64,000 nucleotides of DNA from Methylomarinum sp. Ch1-1 (GCF_030717995.2 NZ_CP157743.1:2072501-2136500); one strand, 5' to 3'. Shown: positions 38,001 to 46,011, numbered from the stretch's first letter. Made by a program: numbers and translations. Notes: generated from the letters alone by a model not told the origin.

Positions 38001-38528
38001 GCCGCGCAATTCCGCCTGGATGCGCTGTATCGGAAGGTAGTCGGCATCTTGCGCAATTATAAGCTCGATCCGGCCATGCTTGAGCTGGAAATTACCGAAG
38101 GCGTTGCCATGGAGAGCTCCGAACGCACGATTGCCATGTTGGAGCAACTGAGCGCCCTGGGAGTAAAATTGTCGATCGACGATTTCGGCACCGGCTATTC
38201 GTCGCTTAATTATCTAAAGCGTTACAAAATCGACAAGCTGAAAATCGATCAGTCCTTCATCCGCGACCTTTGTCGTGATTCAGAGGACGAAGGCATCGTG
38301 ATCGCCATTATCGGCATGGCTAGAAGCCTGGGTTTCAAAACTATTGCGGAGGGGGTGGAAACCCGCGATCAGCTAGAGTTTCTGAAGCGGAAACAGTGCG
38401 ACGAGATTCAGGGCTATTTATTCAGCAAGCCGGTGCCGGCGGATGAGTTTGCCGAGCTGTTGAGAGCCGGGAAGATTGAGCTGGGTGGGTTGGGTATTGA
38501 AATATTAGGCAATGAAAAAGGGGGGTAA
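35040..38528 (+). CDS. CHASE-PAS-GGDEF-EAL membrane signalling protein
   Basis: A 1162-residue c-di-GMP enzyme. A first helix near 17-37 and a second near 325-345 bracket a periplasmic CHASE sensor (FYEGSENVSLKEFGTYIRAL). Three PAS domains follow at about 353-475, 475-600 and 605-715. The GGDEF domain (about 720-885) has the active-site sequence RQGGDEL near 797, with Leu in place of the usual Phe. The EAL domain starts near 895 with AEALIRWHHPNKGL at 925 and DDFGTGYSSLNYL. It can plausibly make or break c-di-GMP according to an extracytoplasmic signal. The EAL catalytic residues look complete. It stands alone. Confidence 0.9.
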   Translation: MTFNLKKDIDAAERPRFIPWFLACAVLIVGFSVTAELWRHMRLDDSDKLQAEFEFSVDMVTGIISNRLRGYAMMMRGVKGFYEGSENVSLKEFGTYIRALDLDYESGVQGIGMVKVVSHNEKERHMADMRRNGISDYRIKPQGVRPRYAPIVYMEPMAGDNLKTLGVDLLTLPAARSAMAQARDKGELAITSKLTLIQDEDKNEAPGFVMYLPIYRDGASLDSQENRREAIVGWVDMPLRIHDLMAEIQDLFSSDINLKIYDGESNPEQALLYRWGDWSEEADSSLRRLQTRRRIDIGDRQWTLSMSTTPAFEARVSNRQRSLMAVSIGIVLTLILSCLAWLLARGRNQALFRYRKLFEQAGDGVLLVTRDYRFIDANAAILEMLGYRRDELMKLRLFDILAPHEWAKVKEVAAHIKAGYPHVQEWVHVRKNGEEFPAEVNVRWLDKDGYLASVRDLSERKKTEQALRDSEARYRLIFNANPLPMWVYDIESLQFLAVNDAAIAQYGYTRKEFLSMSIADIRPSDDVSLLQKNIKRIAGVDNYYNEAGIWRHRKKDGTLIWAEITAHTLTFEGRKAEIVLAHDVTARLESEQQLYLAAKVFESSREGIVVTDADNVIVSVNPAYCGISGYSAEEAIGKTPRLLSSGKHGKGFYRKMWNDILNRGYWQGEVINRRKSGDLYPQWMSVNVIRDQEGRITHHVGILSDLSHYKAAQERIQFLSNFDPLTHLPNRSLLRDRTRLALAAARRSGRQAVLMFIDLDRFKIINDSLGPDAGDQLLKKLSDRLVKHLHPDDTLSRQGGDELVLLLPDSNAEGAAHVAQKILVLIAEPFDLGDRCLSITASIGIAEYPQDGDNFEQLVQSADAALFRAKENGRNNFQFFTQQLHDKAKQVLEIENELRQALVRGELSLYYQPQVDVDSHEIIGAEALIRWHHPNKGLVPPDKFIPIAEESGLIGEIGDWVLHEAVRQSANWKANGLCIVPVAVNISAAQFRLDALYRKVVGILRNYKLDPAMLELEITEGVAMESSERTIAMLEQLSALGVKLSIDDFGTGYSSLNYLKRYKIDKLKIDQSFIRDLCRDSEDEGIVIAIIGMARSLGFKTIAEGVETRDQLEFLKRKQCDEIQGYLFSKPVPADEFAELLRAGKIELGGLGIEILGNEKGG

Positions 38529-38717
38529 TGGTAATTATGCGTTCCTCTTCTGTTACACTTTTCACTGCATTTATATAAAGCCAACACTACGATCGCCGGC
38601 CTTGTCTATCAAAAGCTTCAGATGGTGGCTTCGCGCGTTGCGATCGCACCCTCTAACTTTATTCGTTATCCGACTAATGCGAAAACGCACCTATCTTCAA
38701 TCTCATAGGAGAAAGCA

Positions 38718-39363
38718 GTGAAACTATTAACATGGAACACACAGGGCGAACGTTGGGAGGGCATCAAGCGCCGGATCGACAAATACAAGCCAGATGTTGT
38801 CTGTATCCAGGAGAGGAGGCCGGCAACCTCCCGACCAAGATCGGTTACGCGGGCGCACTGAAACATGGCAAGCCCAACCTGATTGGATACTATAACAGCC
38901 TCAATATCTGGTATCTGCCGTGGGACAGGAATAATGGGGCCGGAAACATACGCTGCTCCATGGCTATGCTCTTTGCGGATAGCGGAGTCCCCGCTGTCTC
39001 ATGGTCGACCGACACATACAAACGGCCGGTCATGCGGAAATCGATCGGCTCCAAGTTCTACGTGGCGAACATTCATGCCGGGGGACGCGATTACATCAAC
39101 TTGGCGATTCAGCATGCCAAGACCAATGGAGCCGGAAAGCAGTGGATCGTTGCAGGTGATTTCAATCAAAATGCAAATGAAGATCTATCCTGGATGGACA
39201 TGCGTGGCGGCGATATCATAGCCCCCGCCAAAGCGACGCGCCCCTCAAGCGGGAAAATCCTTGACTACGCGGTGAGAGCAAGGATCATCTCGGGGCAGCG
39301 AGCATATGCGGGCCCGACTACGGCGGTTCTGATCACCTATGCGTCGACATCGATTGGTGATTG
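38718..39363 (+). pseudogene. CdtB-like endonuclease/exonuclease/phosphatase, frameshifted
   Basis: Resembles the DNase subunit of cytolethal distending toxin. A GTG at 38718 with AGGAG upstream starts KLLTWNTQGERWEGIKRRID, up to VVCIQE. The frame then shifts near 38810-38820, where five extra bases lie in the GGAGAGGAGG stretch, before EAGNLPTKIGYAG continues. The middle has the catalytic histidine (VANIHAGG), GDFNQNANED and ATRPSSGKILDYAV. The final SDH motif (GGSDHLCVDIDW) appears only in another frame near 39330, a second shift. There is no secretion signal and no cdtA or cdtC. It is either a pseudogene or carries sequencing errors. Confidence 0.65.
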
Positions 39364-39446
39364 AACGCTATATATGCTTGACGATCTTGGCCAAAGGCAC
39401 GATTGACGCGGCTTCATCATTGAAAAATAAATCTGTCCTCTTTTTG

Positions 39447-39703
39447 CTAAACCCATTTCGATTGCCGGCACCCTGGGTTATGTGGTCAACGGTTGGTCGG
39501 TGACTTCGGCCGAGCATGACAGCTTCGGCTTCGTCTACCTCCCTGCGGTATTGCTGATTTCCATGACTAGTTCCGTCACTGCGCCATACGGGGCTAGGCT
39601 CGCCCATAAATTACCGGTCGCATCCTTGAAAAAGATGTTTGCCGTGCTCCTCATCATTCTTAGCCTCAAGATGTTGTTCTCGGTGCTACCCGTGTCATTC
39701 TAA
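39447..39703 (+). pseudogene. TauE/SafE transporter C-terminal remnant
   Basis: About 85 codons encode PISIAGTLGYVVNGWSV and end with KKMFAVLLIILSLKMLFSVL, the last two helices of a TauE/SafE (DUF81) exporter. The preceding 80 bases are unrelated and there is no start, so this is a truncated leftover. Confidence 0.65.
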
Positions 39704-39724
39704 CCTTTGCGGAATTATGATGAA

Positions 39725-40243
39725 TCATGGACTTTCCGTTTTTTGTTTATCGATGAAATCATGAATCTTATTGGCCAGCGCTTTCGTGCCATGCAGGCTG
39801 ACTTTTTCATGATTACCTTTGAGTTCTATCGCATAGTCCGCGGCCAGTGTCCGATCTTTTACCCGGATCAAATGCGCCATCAAATAGGAAAACAAAAAGC
39901 TGGGCTTACTGTGTTGGCTGACGATCACCCAGTCGGCGCCATGGCGCTTGCTCAGATCCGCAGCCAGATCGTCAAAGCGGAACAAATAGCCGAAGCTCGA
40001 ATTAGCGGTGGCCTGTTCTGTGTGGCTGATCGAAATGATTTCGTAATCGCCCAATTGCAAGAGCGCTTGTTCCAATAATGGACGAAAGGAAGCGGTGCGT
40101 ATCCGTTCTTTCGGCGTATTGGGCAGCGACGTGATATCGTTTAGTTCGAATTCCAGGATGGCGATACGTGGAGCGGCGCCGGCGATGTTGCTGGCCAGCA
40201 AAAATATAAGCATAACGATTCCGATTGATATTGGACGAGTCAT
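39725..40243 (-). CDS. Exported DUF2380/DUF3280-like protein
   Basis: 172 residues with a signal peptide (ISIGIVMLIFLLASNIAGA), then PRIAILEFELNDITSLP, the typical opening of DUF2380-type proteins. An ADWVIVSQHSKPS segment and a final helix follow. GAGG precedes the ATG at 40243, which I prefer to a TTG at 40258. To my knowledge such genes often sit near quinoprotein alcohol dehydrogenase or methanol-oxidation regulators. Here a cupin gene is 24 bases upstream and a MoxYX-like pair lies beyond, which agrees. Function unknown. Confidence 0.7.
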   Translation of the reverse strand: MTRPISIGIVMLIFLLASNIAGAAPRIAILEFELNDITSLPNTPKERIRTASFRPLLEQALLQLGDYEIISISHTEQATANSSFGYLFRFDDLAADLSKRHGADWVIVSQHSKPSFLFSYLMAHLIRVKDRTLAADYAIELKGNHEKVSLHGTKALANKIHDFIDKQKTESP

Positions 40244-40266
40244 AGGTTTTTTCCTCAAGCTTGTGA

Positions 40267-40710
40267 ATCAAGTAAGTGTTGGCGAGACTGTATTCGAGTA
40301 CAGATTCACCCAGTCCTGCATGTCGATTGTAGCGACGAGATTGCCGTCATCGTCCAGGAGTTCATAGAGCACACCATCACCCCCGCGAATGCTGAACAAG
40401 ACGATGGCGTCCACTTCGCCGCCGCCTTCACGATGAGGTTCATCGCTGGCCTGACTGCAGGTGTAGCGGCCGGCCTGATTTCCTTGAGTGTTCCATCTGC
40501 GTGATATAAGCGGTGTTCGCCCTGGATGACGAAGGTGTTGTTCCGGACTTTATGCCGATGCAAGATAATTTGTCTGCCGGCGGCGAATTTAATAATCAAG
40601 TCGACGATTTTGTTCCGTTCATCGATATCGAGTATCGAATACTGCAAATGTTCGATACCGCCTAACGTCTGCCAGTCGATATGGGAATCGTTGAAAAGAT
40701 CGCTAGTCAT
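40267..40710 (-). pseudogene. Cupin-like small protein, frameshifted
   Basis: About 147 codons across two frames. The first frame gives a cupin core (RQIILHRHKVRNNTFVIQGE, then HRLYHADGTLKEIRP). In the GGCCGGCC run near 40475 one base seems missing. The neighbouring frame then continues GRYTCSQASDEPHREGGGEV, DAIVLFSIRG and ends NLYSNTVSPTLT. Both halves read as sensible protein, so the original gene spanned both. It shares direction with the DUF2380-like gene and probably its operon. Confidence 0.65.
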
Positions 40711-40933
40711 CGTTTACTCCTGATTATGGTGTAATGCTTGGGTCAGGCAGTTTTTCTGCCTTACTTCGTCTCAATCGGATCAAGAAGCAGTGTATGGCAA
40801 GACCCCATGTGACGTATGCAGATCCTTGCCCGCAAAATCCGGGCAATTTGCCCGAATTTAAGACAACGGCTTTTCACAGCGCCTATCGCCACTTAGAATT
40901 CTGGCTATCGGTTTTTTATCAGACAGGCTTGGC

Positions 40934-42298
40934 ATGAATTTACAACGCCATTTGTTGCTACGTATCGTCATTGTCGCCCTGGCTTGTTTGGCGGCCAGTT
41001 CCACCTATGTGCTCTATCGCAGCGATCGGCATGCCAGACAAATAACGCAGGAAACAGCAAGATCGTTGAGCCAGCAATTGGAATTGCAGCTGCTGCGCAG
41101 AAATGCCGGCTTCGGCGAAGCCGAGCGCTTTCCTGATTTTTCACTGTGGAAGCAGACAGGAGGGCAACCCGGATTTTGTCTACGCTTCGTTTCGACGGAG
41201 AAGGCCACAATCTACAGTCTATGCAATGGAAGCAAGCTTTCGGGACAAAATATCCCGGAGGGATTCAAAACTTTCTACCGTCATATATTTAATCCTGATT
41301 TTAAAGTGACCCGATCTATCGCCTTGAATGACCGGGTTTACGGTTATCTGACGGTGACGCCCAATACCGAATCGAATATTGCTCGGGCATGGGATGATAT
41401 TGTGAGCCTAGGCGGGTTGTCCGCTTTGACCGTGCTGGCGGTCTGCATCCTAGTCAGTCTGACGATCAGACGCGCGTTGCGCCCGGCCGGTATCATCGTC
41501 GACGGGCTTGATCGCATCGGACAAGGCGATCTGGTCTATCGCTTGCCGTCGTTTGATTTGCTCGAATGGCAGCATACCGCCACGGCGATCAATCGTCTCA
41601 CCGCCAGCCAACAGCAATTGCTGTCGGAACGCCAAAAGCTTGCCGTTAAGCTGATGAAGCTACAGGAAGAGGAACGCCGCGCGCTGGCCAGAGAGTTACA
41701 CGATGAATTCGGCCAATGCCTGGCGGCCATCAACGCCGTCACCGCATCGATCACCCAAACGGCCGAAACACAGTGCCCGGCTCTGGTCGAGGAATCCCGG
41801 CAAATTGGCCGTATCAGTCAGCACATGATGGATCACGTGCGCGGCCTGCTAGGGCGTTTGCGGCCCGTCGAACTCGACGAGTTGGGTCTTGTCCCTAGCT
41901 TGAACAGGCTGGTAGCGGATTGGAATACCCTTAGCGGAGAAAGGCAGGTGCGTTTTCGACTGGAAGTGACCGGAGATGCTTCCACGCTAACGGATGCATT
42001 ATCGGTCACGCTGTTTCGCATCGCTCAGGAATGCATGACCAATATCGTCAAACATGCAGCCGCGACGAATGCCAGCGTAACATTGGTGATCGGCGGCGCA
42101 TCGGTCCGTTTGACCGTAAAGGACGACGGCAATGCCTGCACACTGCCGTTTAGTGACGGTCCCGGCATCGGTCTGCTGGGTATCCGCGAACGTGTCGATG
42201 CCTTGCGGGGACGGCTAACCTTAGCCATTGCCGAACCTCGCGGCTTAATCGTTACTACGATGTTGCCGGTTCATGCTGAAGTCGAGGTGCAGATATGA
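40934..42298 (+). CDS. Sensor histidine kinase, MoxY/FlhS-like
   Basis: A 454-residue membrane kinase of the NarL-partner class. Helix 1 (8-27), a periplasmic LapD/MoxY-type domain (about 30-155, with RFPDFSLWKQTGGQPGFCLR), helix 2 (160-178), a HAMP-like linker, and a HisKA_3 domain with phospho-acceptor His256 in LARELHDEFGQCLAA. The ATPase domain has NIVKHA and GIGLLGIRERVDALRG. Relatives control methanol or formaldehyde oxidation genes (MoxY, FlhS, MxaY). The response-regulator gene overlaps its stop codon. Confidence 0.87.
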   Translation: MNLQRHLLLRIVIVALACLAASSTYVLYRSDRHARQITQETARSLSQQLELQLLRRNAGFGEAERFPDFSLWKQTGGQPGFCLRFVSTEKATIYSLCNGSKLSGQNIPEGFKTFYRHIFNPDFKVTRSIALNDRVYGYLTVTPNTESNIARAWDDIVSLGGLSALTVLAVCILVSLTIRRALRPAGIIVDGLDRIGQGDLVYRLPSFDLLEWQHTATAINRLTASQQQLLSERQKLAVKLMKLQEEERRALARELHDEFGQCLAAINAVTASITQTAETQCPALVEESRQIGRISQHMMDHVRGLLGRLRPVELDELGLVPSLNRLVADWNTLSGERQVRFRLEVTGDASTLTDALSVTLFRIAQECMTNIVKHAAATNASVTLVIGGASVRLTVKDDGNACTLPFSDGPGIGLLGIRERVDALRGRLTLAIAEPRGLIVTTMLPVHAEVEVQI

Positions 42299-42963
42299 TT
42301 GCAACGGTAATGATCAAGATACTGTTCGTCGACGATCACGCGATTGTCCGCGCTGGCTATCGCACGTTGCTGGCCAAGCAAGCCGGTTTAACAGTAGTTG
42401 CTGAGGCTGCGGACGCGGTACAAGCCTATCAATTGTTCAAGGAATATCAGCCCGACATCGTCATTACCGATCTTTCCTTGCCCAGTAGCAGCGGCCTGGA
42501 ATTGATCGGCCGCCTCAAACAACGGAGTCCTGAGACAAAGATCTTGGTGTTCAGCATGCATCAAAATCCGAGTTTTGCCGTACAGGCCTGTCGGGCAGGC
42601 GCCTTGGGTTATGTCACCAAAAGCAGCCCTTCGGAAGTTTTGCTGAGAGCGATTCACGAAGTTTATGGCGGTCGTCATTTCCTGAGTAGCGATATCGCCC
42701 AGGCACTAGCGCTGGAACAATTCGGCGGTGAACGCACGGCCCTGGAAACCTTAACGGTAAGAGAATTCGAGATTTTGCGCCTGCTGGTCGAAGCGCGATC
42801 GATCGAGGAGATTGCGCAAACCCTGAGCATCAGCCCAAAAACGGTTCGCAATTGCCATTATTTGATCAAAAGCAAACTCGGCGTTGCTGGCGATATCGAG
42901 CTGACGCGACTGGCGATACGATTAAGAGTCGTCGATCTGTTGGAGCTTTCCGGAAAGGCGTAA
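42295..42963 (+). CDS. Response regulator, NarL/LuxR type, partner of the kinase
   Basis: 222 residues. The receiver has the acidic pair DD near 13-14, phospho-acceptor Asp59 (DIVITDLSLPSSSG) and Lys in GYVTKSS. A LuxR-type helix-turn-helix lies at the end (LTVREFEILRLLVEARSIEE followed by IAQTLSISPKTVRNCHYLIK). The ATG overlaps the kinase stop (ATGA). MoxX/FlhR-like by context; targets are not in view. Confidence 0.88.
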   Translation: MIATVMIKILFVDDHAIVRAGYRTLLAKQAGLTVVAEAADAVQAYQLFKEYQPDIVITDLSLPSSSGLELIGRLKQRSPETKILVFSMHQNPSFAVQACRAGALGYVTKSSPSEVLLRAIHEVYGGRHFLSSDIAQALALEQFGGERTALETLTVREFEILRLLVEARSIEEIAQTLSISPKTVRNCHYLIKSKLGVAGDIELTRLAIRLRVVDLLELSGKA

Positions 42964-42987
42964 ACTATGCCTTAGAAAGCGTGACCG

Positions 42988-43297
42988 TCAGCCCCATAGA
43001 CGCAGAAAAAAGCCGAATAACAATGCCGCAAAACCGCCGATCTCGGCTTTCGTCAGCAGGTTATAAGAAGAAAAATAGTCCTTGGTTCGATCGGTGGAAT
43101 CGCGCATGCTGTTATCGCTTTCGCTCGTTATGCCGAGATCGACGATCGCGACGGCGAAAAAGAGTAGGGGGGATAACTGCAAGGGTGTTGACGGCTGCCA
43201 GAAAGACACTGGCTGTAGCGAAAATAGCGTACATCAGCGCGGCGGCGCGATGGACGATATTAACGTAGTAGGGCGCTTCGGCTTGCGGCGCATGCAT
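42988..43297 (-). pseudogene. Small two-helix membrane protein, frameshifted
   Basis: Read on the minus strand, MHAPQAEAPYYVNIVHRAAA and LMYAIFATASVFLAAVNTLA form one half. FFAVAIVDLGITSESDNSMR up to EIGGFAALLFGFFLRLWG form the other, in the next frame. The switch falls in a run of six C (about 43170), a classic indel site. Together they give a plausible 102-residue membrane protein. Family unknown. Confidence 0.4.
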
Positions 43298-43336
43298 AAA
43301 TATTTCCACCGGTTACTTAAGGGAGAAAATCTAAAA

Positions 43337-43744
43337 ATGCCAACTTTGACCATCGGCAAACTTGCTAAACAAACCGAAGTGACCATCGAAACCATCCGTC
43401 ACTATCAACGCATTGGTCTACTGACGGAACCTGCGAAACCAGATAGCGGTTATCGATCTTATCCGGCTAATGCGATTACGCGAATACGCTTTATCAAACG
43501 CGCTCAACAGGTTGGATTTACCTTGAAAGAAATTGCCGCCTTGCTATCGCTTGATGGGGCGCATTGTGTCGAAGTACGACAACTCGCCGAGCAAAAATGC
43601 CAGCAGATCGATCAACAAATCAAGGATTTGACGGCTCTCCGCCGAGTATTGGGAACCCTAGTCAACGATTGTCAACAGACCGCTTCAGTCGCGCGCTGCG
43701 CTATTCTCGATGCATTTAGCGATGATGCGTCAACCCACCCCTGA
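43337..43744 (+). CDS. merR: Mercury-type MerR regulator
   Basis: 135-residue DNA-binding regulator. The helix-turn-helix is TIGKLAKQTEVTIETIRHYQ, followed by a long dimer helix. Three cysteines sit where Hg(II) ligands are expected: GAHCVEV, then NDCQQTASVARCAIL. The ATG at 43337 follows GGGAGA, and a longer frame to 43082 is not likely coding. It is read in the same direction as the mer genes, unlike the divergent arrangement of Tn21-type operons, with the operator downstream between merR and merT. Confidence 0.87.
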   Translation: MPTLTIGKLAKQTEVTIETIRHYQRIGLLTEPAKPDSGYRSYPANAITRIRFIKRAQQVGFTLKEIAALLSLDGAHCVEVRQLAEQKCQQIDQQIKDLTALRRVLGTLVNDCQQTASVARCAILDAFSDDASTHP

Positions 43745-43771
43745 TTTTAAAAATAAGACATCGTCATTCAC

Positions 43772-43802
43772 TTGACTCTGTTCTAGACAACAGGGTTTAG
43801 AC
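43772..43802 (+). promoter_or_regulatory. MerR-type promoter and operator
   Basis: TTGACT (43772-43777) and TTAGAC (43797-43802) are separated by 19 bases, the overlong spacer that MerR proteins untwist. The spacer holds the dyad CTGTTCTAGACAACAG. This should drive merT, merP and the metallochaperone gene in response to mercury. Confidence 0.8.
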
Positions 43803-43844
43803 TCCTTGCCAATAAATAAGCACAGTTTGGCTTAGGAGATTTGC

Positions 43845-44213
43845 ATGAATACAGACTCTAAAACGCCTGTTTATTCCCCCTCATGGTTGGGTATCGGCGC
43901 TCTTTTAGCCGCTGTAGGGGCTTCGGCCTGCTGTGTCGGGCCATTTTTGCTATTGTCATTGGGCATTAGCGGCGCGTGGATCAGCACGATGACGGCTATG
44001 GAACCCGCCCGGCCATTTTTCATTATCTTGACCCTGATTTTTATAGGGCTCGGCTATCGAAAACTGTATCTAGCGTCTTACCGCTGTGAGGCGGGAAAAA
44101 TTTGCGCCACATCCGACATCCAACGACGACAACGCCTATTTTTTTGGCTGGGTTCCACATTTATTTTGATACTGCTGGCCTTTCCCTGGTTAGCGCCTTT
44201 TTTCATGGCTTAA
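43845..44213 (+). CDS. merT: Mercuric ion transporter MerT
   Basis: 122-residue inner-membrane protein with three helices. The first helix carries the cysteine pair in ASACCVGPFLLLSLG. A second pair, YRCEAGKICA, lies on the cytoplasmic loop. It imports Hg(II) handed over by MerP for intracellular reduction. No merA is in this operon, so reduction must occur elsewhere or the system serves another metal. Confidence 0.87.
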   Translation: MNTDSKTPVYSPSWLGIGALLAAVGASACCVGPFLLLSLGISGAWISTMTAMEPARPFFIILTLIFIGLGYRKLYLASYRCEAGKICATSDIQRRQRLFFWLGSTFILILLAFPWLAPFFMA

Positions 44214-44225
44214 GAAAATTTCGAT

Positions 44226-44552
44226 ATGGCTATTAAATCCAGCTTGTTAATTGTATGCTTGTTCTCTAGCATACTGTGGATACCGATTGCGCGTACTGAA
44301 ATGATTCTCACACAGCCAAACCAACAGCAAACGGTGACGCTGAATATAGAAAATATGACTTGCGCTATGTGTACAGTCACCATCAAAAAAGCTTTGCAGA
44401 AAGTCGATGGTATTCAGTTAGTGACCGTCGATTACGATTCAAAAACAGCCATAGTAGTCTTCGATAGCAAAAAAACTGATAGTGCAGCCTTAATCAAAGC
44501 CACGACGGATGCTGGTTATCCAGGTTCCCTCGCGACGCCTGTTTCTCGATAA
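44226..44552 (+). CDS. merP: Periplasmic mercury-binding protein MerP-like
   Basis: 108 residues: signal peptide (LLIVCLFSSILWIPIARTEM) and one heavy-metal-associated domain with IENMTCAMCTVTIKKALQKV. The CAMC spacing matches the metal-binding CxxC. It lies 12 bases after merT. Copper-chaperone-like HMA proteins look similar, but the merT neighbour decides. Confidence 0.83.
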   Translation: MAIKSSLLIVCLFSSILWIPIARTEMILTQPNQQQTVTLNIENMTCAMCTVTIKKALQKVDGIQLVTVDYDSKTAIVVFDSKKTDSAALIKATTDAGYPGSLATPVSR

Positions 44553-44572
44553 ATCCTAGGATACGATGGCCT

Positions 44573-45022
44573 ATGTCAGATTGCGGCTGCCCAAATACAT
44601 CCCCCAAAACCAAACAGATTTGTCCTGAATGCGGCGCCACTTGTATAGGTGTTGGTATGTCTACGCTTTACCATCAAGTCCGGTTTCCAGAGAATCAAGC
44701 ACTCATCACGGACAGCTATTATTTTTGTCCGGCAAAAACCTGCTCGATTGCTTACTTCTCCAACGCGGGCAACACCATTCTTAAACGGCATCTAAGAAGC
44801 TATCAAGCCATTCAAAGCGACGCGCTTTGTTACTGTTTTGATATTAATGCCGAGCAGTATTTATCGGCGTTAAAAGATCACCAGGCAGGTTCGATCAAAG
44901 CTTTCGTCATACAGCGCACTCAAGCCGGGGAATGTGCTTGTGAAATTAGAAACCCGTCAGGTCAGTGCTGTTTAGCAAGTTTTAAATATTTGGAAAAAAG
45001 TCATCGAGACACACTTATATAG
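44573..45022 (+). CDS. Fe-S-binding metallochaperone, CopZ-N-like
   Basis: 149 residues and 15 cysteines. The N-terminal part (CGCPN, then ICPECGATCIGV) and the C-terminal part (CYCFDI, ECACEIRNPSGQCCLASF) resemble the zinc and 2Fe-2S domain of Archaeoglobus CopZ, annotated as putative iron-sulfur metallochaperone. It follows merP by 20 bases in the same operon, suggesting redox or metal handling with mercury transport. Confidence 0.72.
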   Translation: MSDCGCPNTSPKTKQICPECGATCIGVGMSTLYHQVRFPENQALITDSYYFCPAKTCSIAYFSNAGNTILKRHLRSYQAIQSDALCYCFDINAEQYLSALKDHQAGSIKAFVIQRTQAGECACEIRNPSGQCCLASFKYLEKSHRDTLI

Positions 45023-45152
45023 GGATAACTTCGACCTGATACGCATACGCCCGTCACTTATGCTACTGATTCATTCGGGAGCCTTGGCGTACTATTTTCC
45101 AAATTCTGCGGGTGCCCTTATAAATCTCTAGTTATATTGATAAATATTTATT

Positions 45153-45172
45153 GCGAATAAGAACCATTATCG
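45153..45172 (+). promoter_or_regulatory. Probable Fur box ahead of hemP
   Basis: On the minus strand the sequence reads CGATAATGGTTCTTATTCGC, close to the Fur consensus GATAATGATTCTCATTATC. It stands about 80-95 bases upstream of hemP, in an AT-rich promoter region. Iron would repress the hemP/receptor transcript. Confidence 0.6.
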
Positions 45173-45250
45173 TTTAAAATAAATATAAATCATTTTCACC
45201 AGTCTCTAAGCAAATGCACTGTTAACTGTGTGCGCATCTTCACATTGGCA

Positions 45251-45436
45251 ATGAAACGCAACAACGATTCTTTAAACGCTAGAAATAGTGATGCTTCTAA
45301 AATAAAAAACAACACTGAACAGCGATTGTTCAGTTCCGAGTTGTTTGCAACTGCCAGTACTGTCGTGATCGAGCACGATGGAGAGGAGTATCGTTTACGT
45401 CTGACCAGCAGAGGAAAGCTCATTTTGACCAAATAA
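45251..45436 (+). CDS. hemP: Haemin uptake protein HemP
   Basis: A 61-residue protein (or 68 with the GTG at 45230). LFSSELFATASTVVIEHDGE followed by EYRLRLTSRGKLILTK is the full HemP signature. HemP proteins are small regulators or accessories of haem and siderophore uptake, normally next to a TonB-dependent receptor, as here. Expression is expected to be Fur-controlled. Confidence 0.85.
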   Translation: MKRNNDSLNARNSDASKIKNNTEQRLFSSELFATASTVVIEHDGEEYRLRLTSRGKLILTK

Positions 45437-45530
45437 CCCATAAACCCACTACAGCCAGCCAAGACAAGACTTGCCTCCGCAAGATGTATAGCCAGCCATA
45501 CGACTCAGCATCTTCTTCGATGGAGGACTC

Positions 45531-45788
45531 ATGTTTATTAAATTTCGGCCTAATCGGCTGACTACAGCAATGTACTTGGCGTTGATCGCTTTGCCTGTTA
45601 AGGGAGCTTCGCAAGCGGATTCAACAACCGAAGGCTCGGCACAACACCCTAACGAAGCTTCGCAATTGGACACGGTGACCGTGACCGGCGACTGGCTCGG
45701 TGTGCCCAGTGATGAGACGATTAAGACTTATCCCGGTGCGCGCAGCGTGATCACGGAAACCGAGTTACACGAATCCGGTTCGAGGAAT
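45531..45788 (+). pseudogene. TonB-dependent siderophore receptor, N-terminal remnant
   Basis: Good start: TGGAGGACTC then ATG, signal peptide (MFIKFRPNRLTTAMYLALIA), a TonB-box-like DTVTVTGDWLG, and the beginning of the plug (YPGARSVITETELHESGSRN). After about 86 residues the reading runs into a short repeat array and the receptor's barrel is absent. It has been cut off at the first copy of the ACCCAAAAGGGTCAGACACC repeat. Confidence 0.75.
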
Positions 45789-45803
45789 CCGAAACCCAAA
45801 AGA

Positions 45804-46007
45804 ACCCAAAAGGGTCAGACACCTTTGAAACCGAAGAACTCCGTCAATAAAACCCAAAAGTAAAACCCAAAAGGGTCAGACACCTTAAAACCCAAAAGGG
45901 TCAGACACCTTAAAACCCAAAAGGAACCCAAAAGGGTCAGACACCTTTGAAACGAGACCCCAAAAGGAACCCAAAAGGGTCGGAACCCAAAAGGGTCAGA
46001 CACCTTT
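45804..46007 (+). repeat. Array of the ACCCAAAAGGGTCAGACACC repeat (5 copies)
   Basis: Five direct copies begin near 45804, 45864, 45889, 45926 and 45984, with extra partial ACCCAAAAG pieces between. The core ACCCAAAAGGGT is self-complementary. Two further copies lie at 46358 and 46390, and two at 49000 and 49046. All point the same way. They resemble REP-type sequences. Confidence 0.8.
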
Positions 46008-46011
46008 GCAC

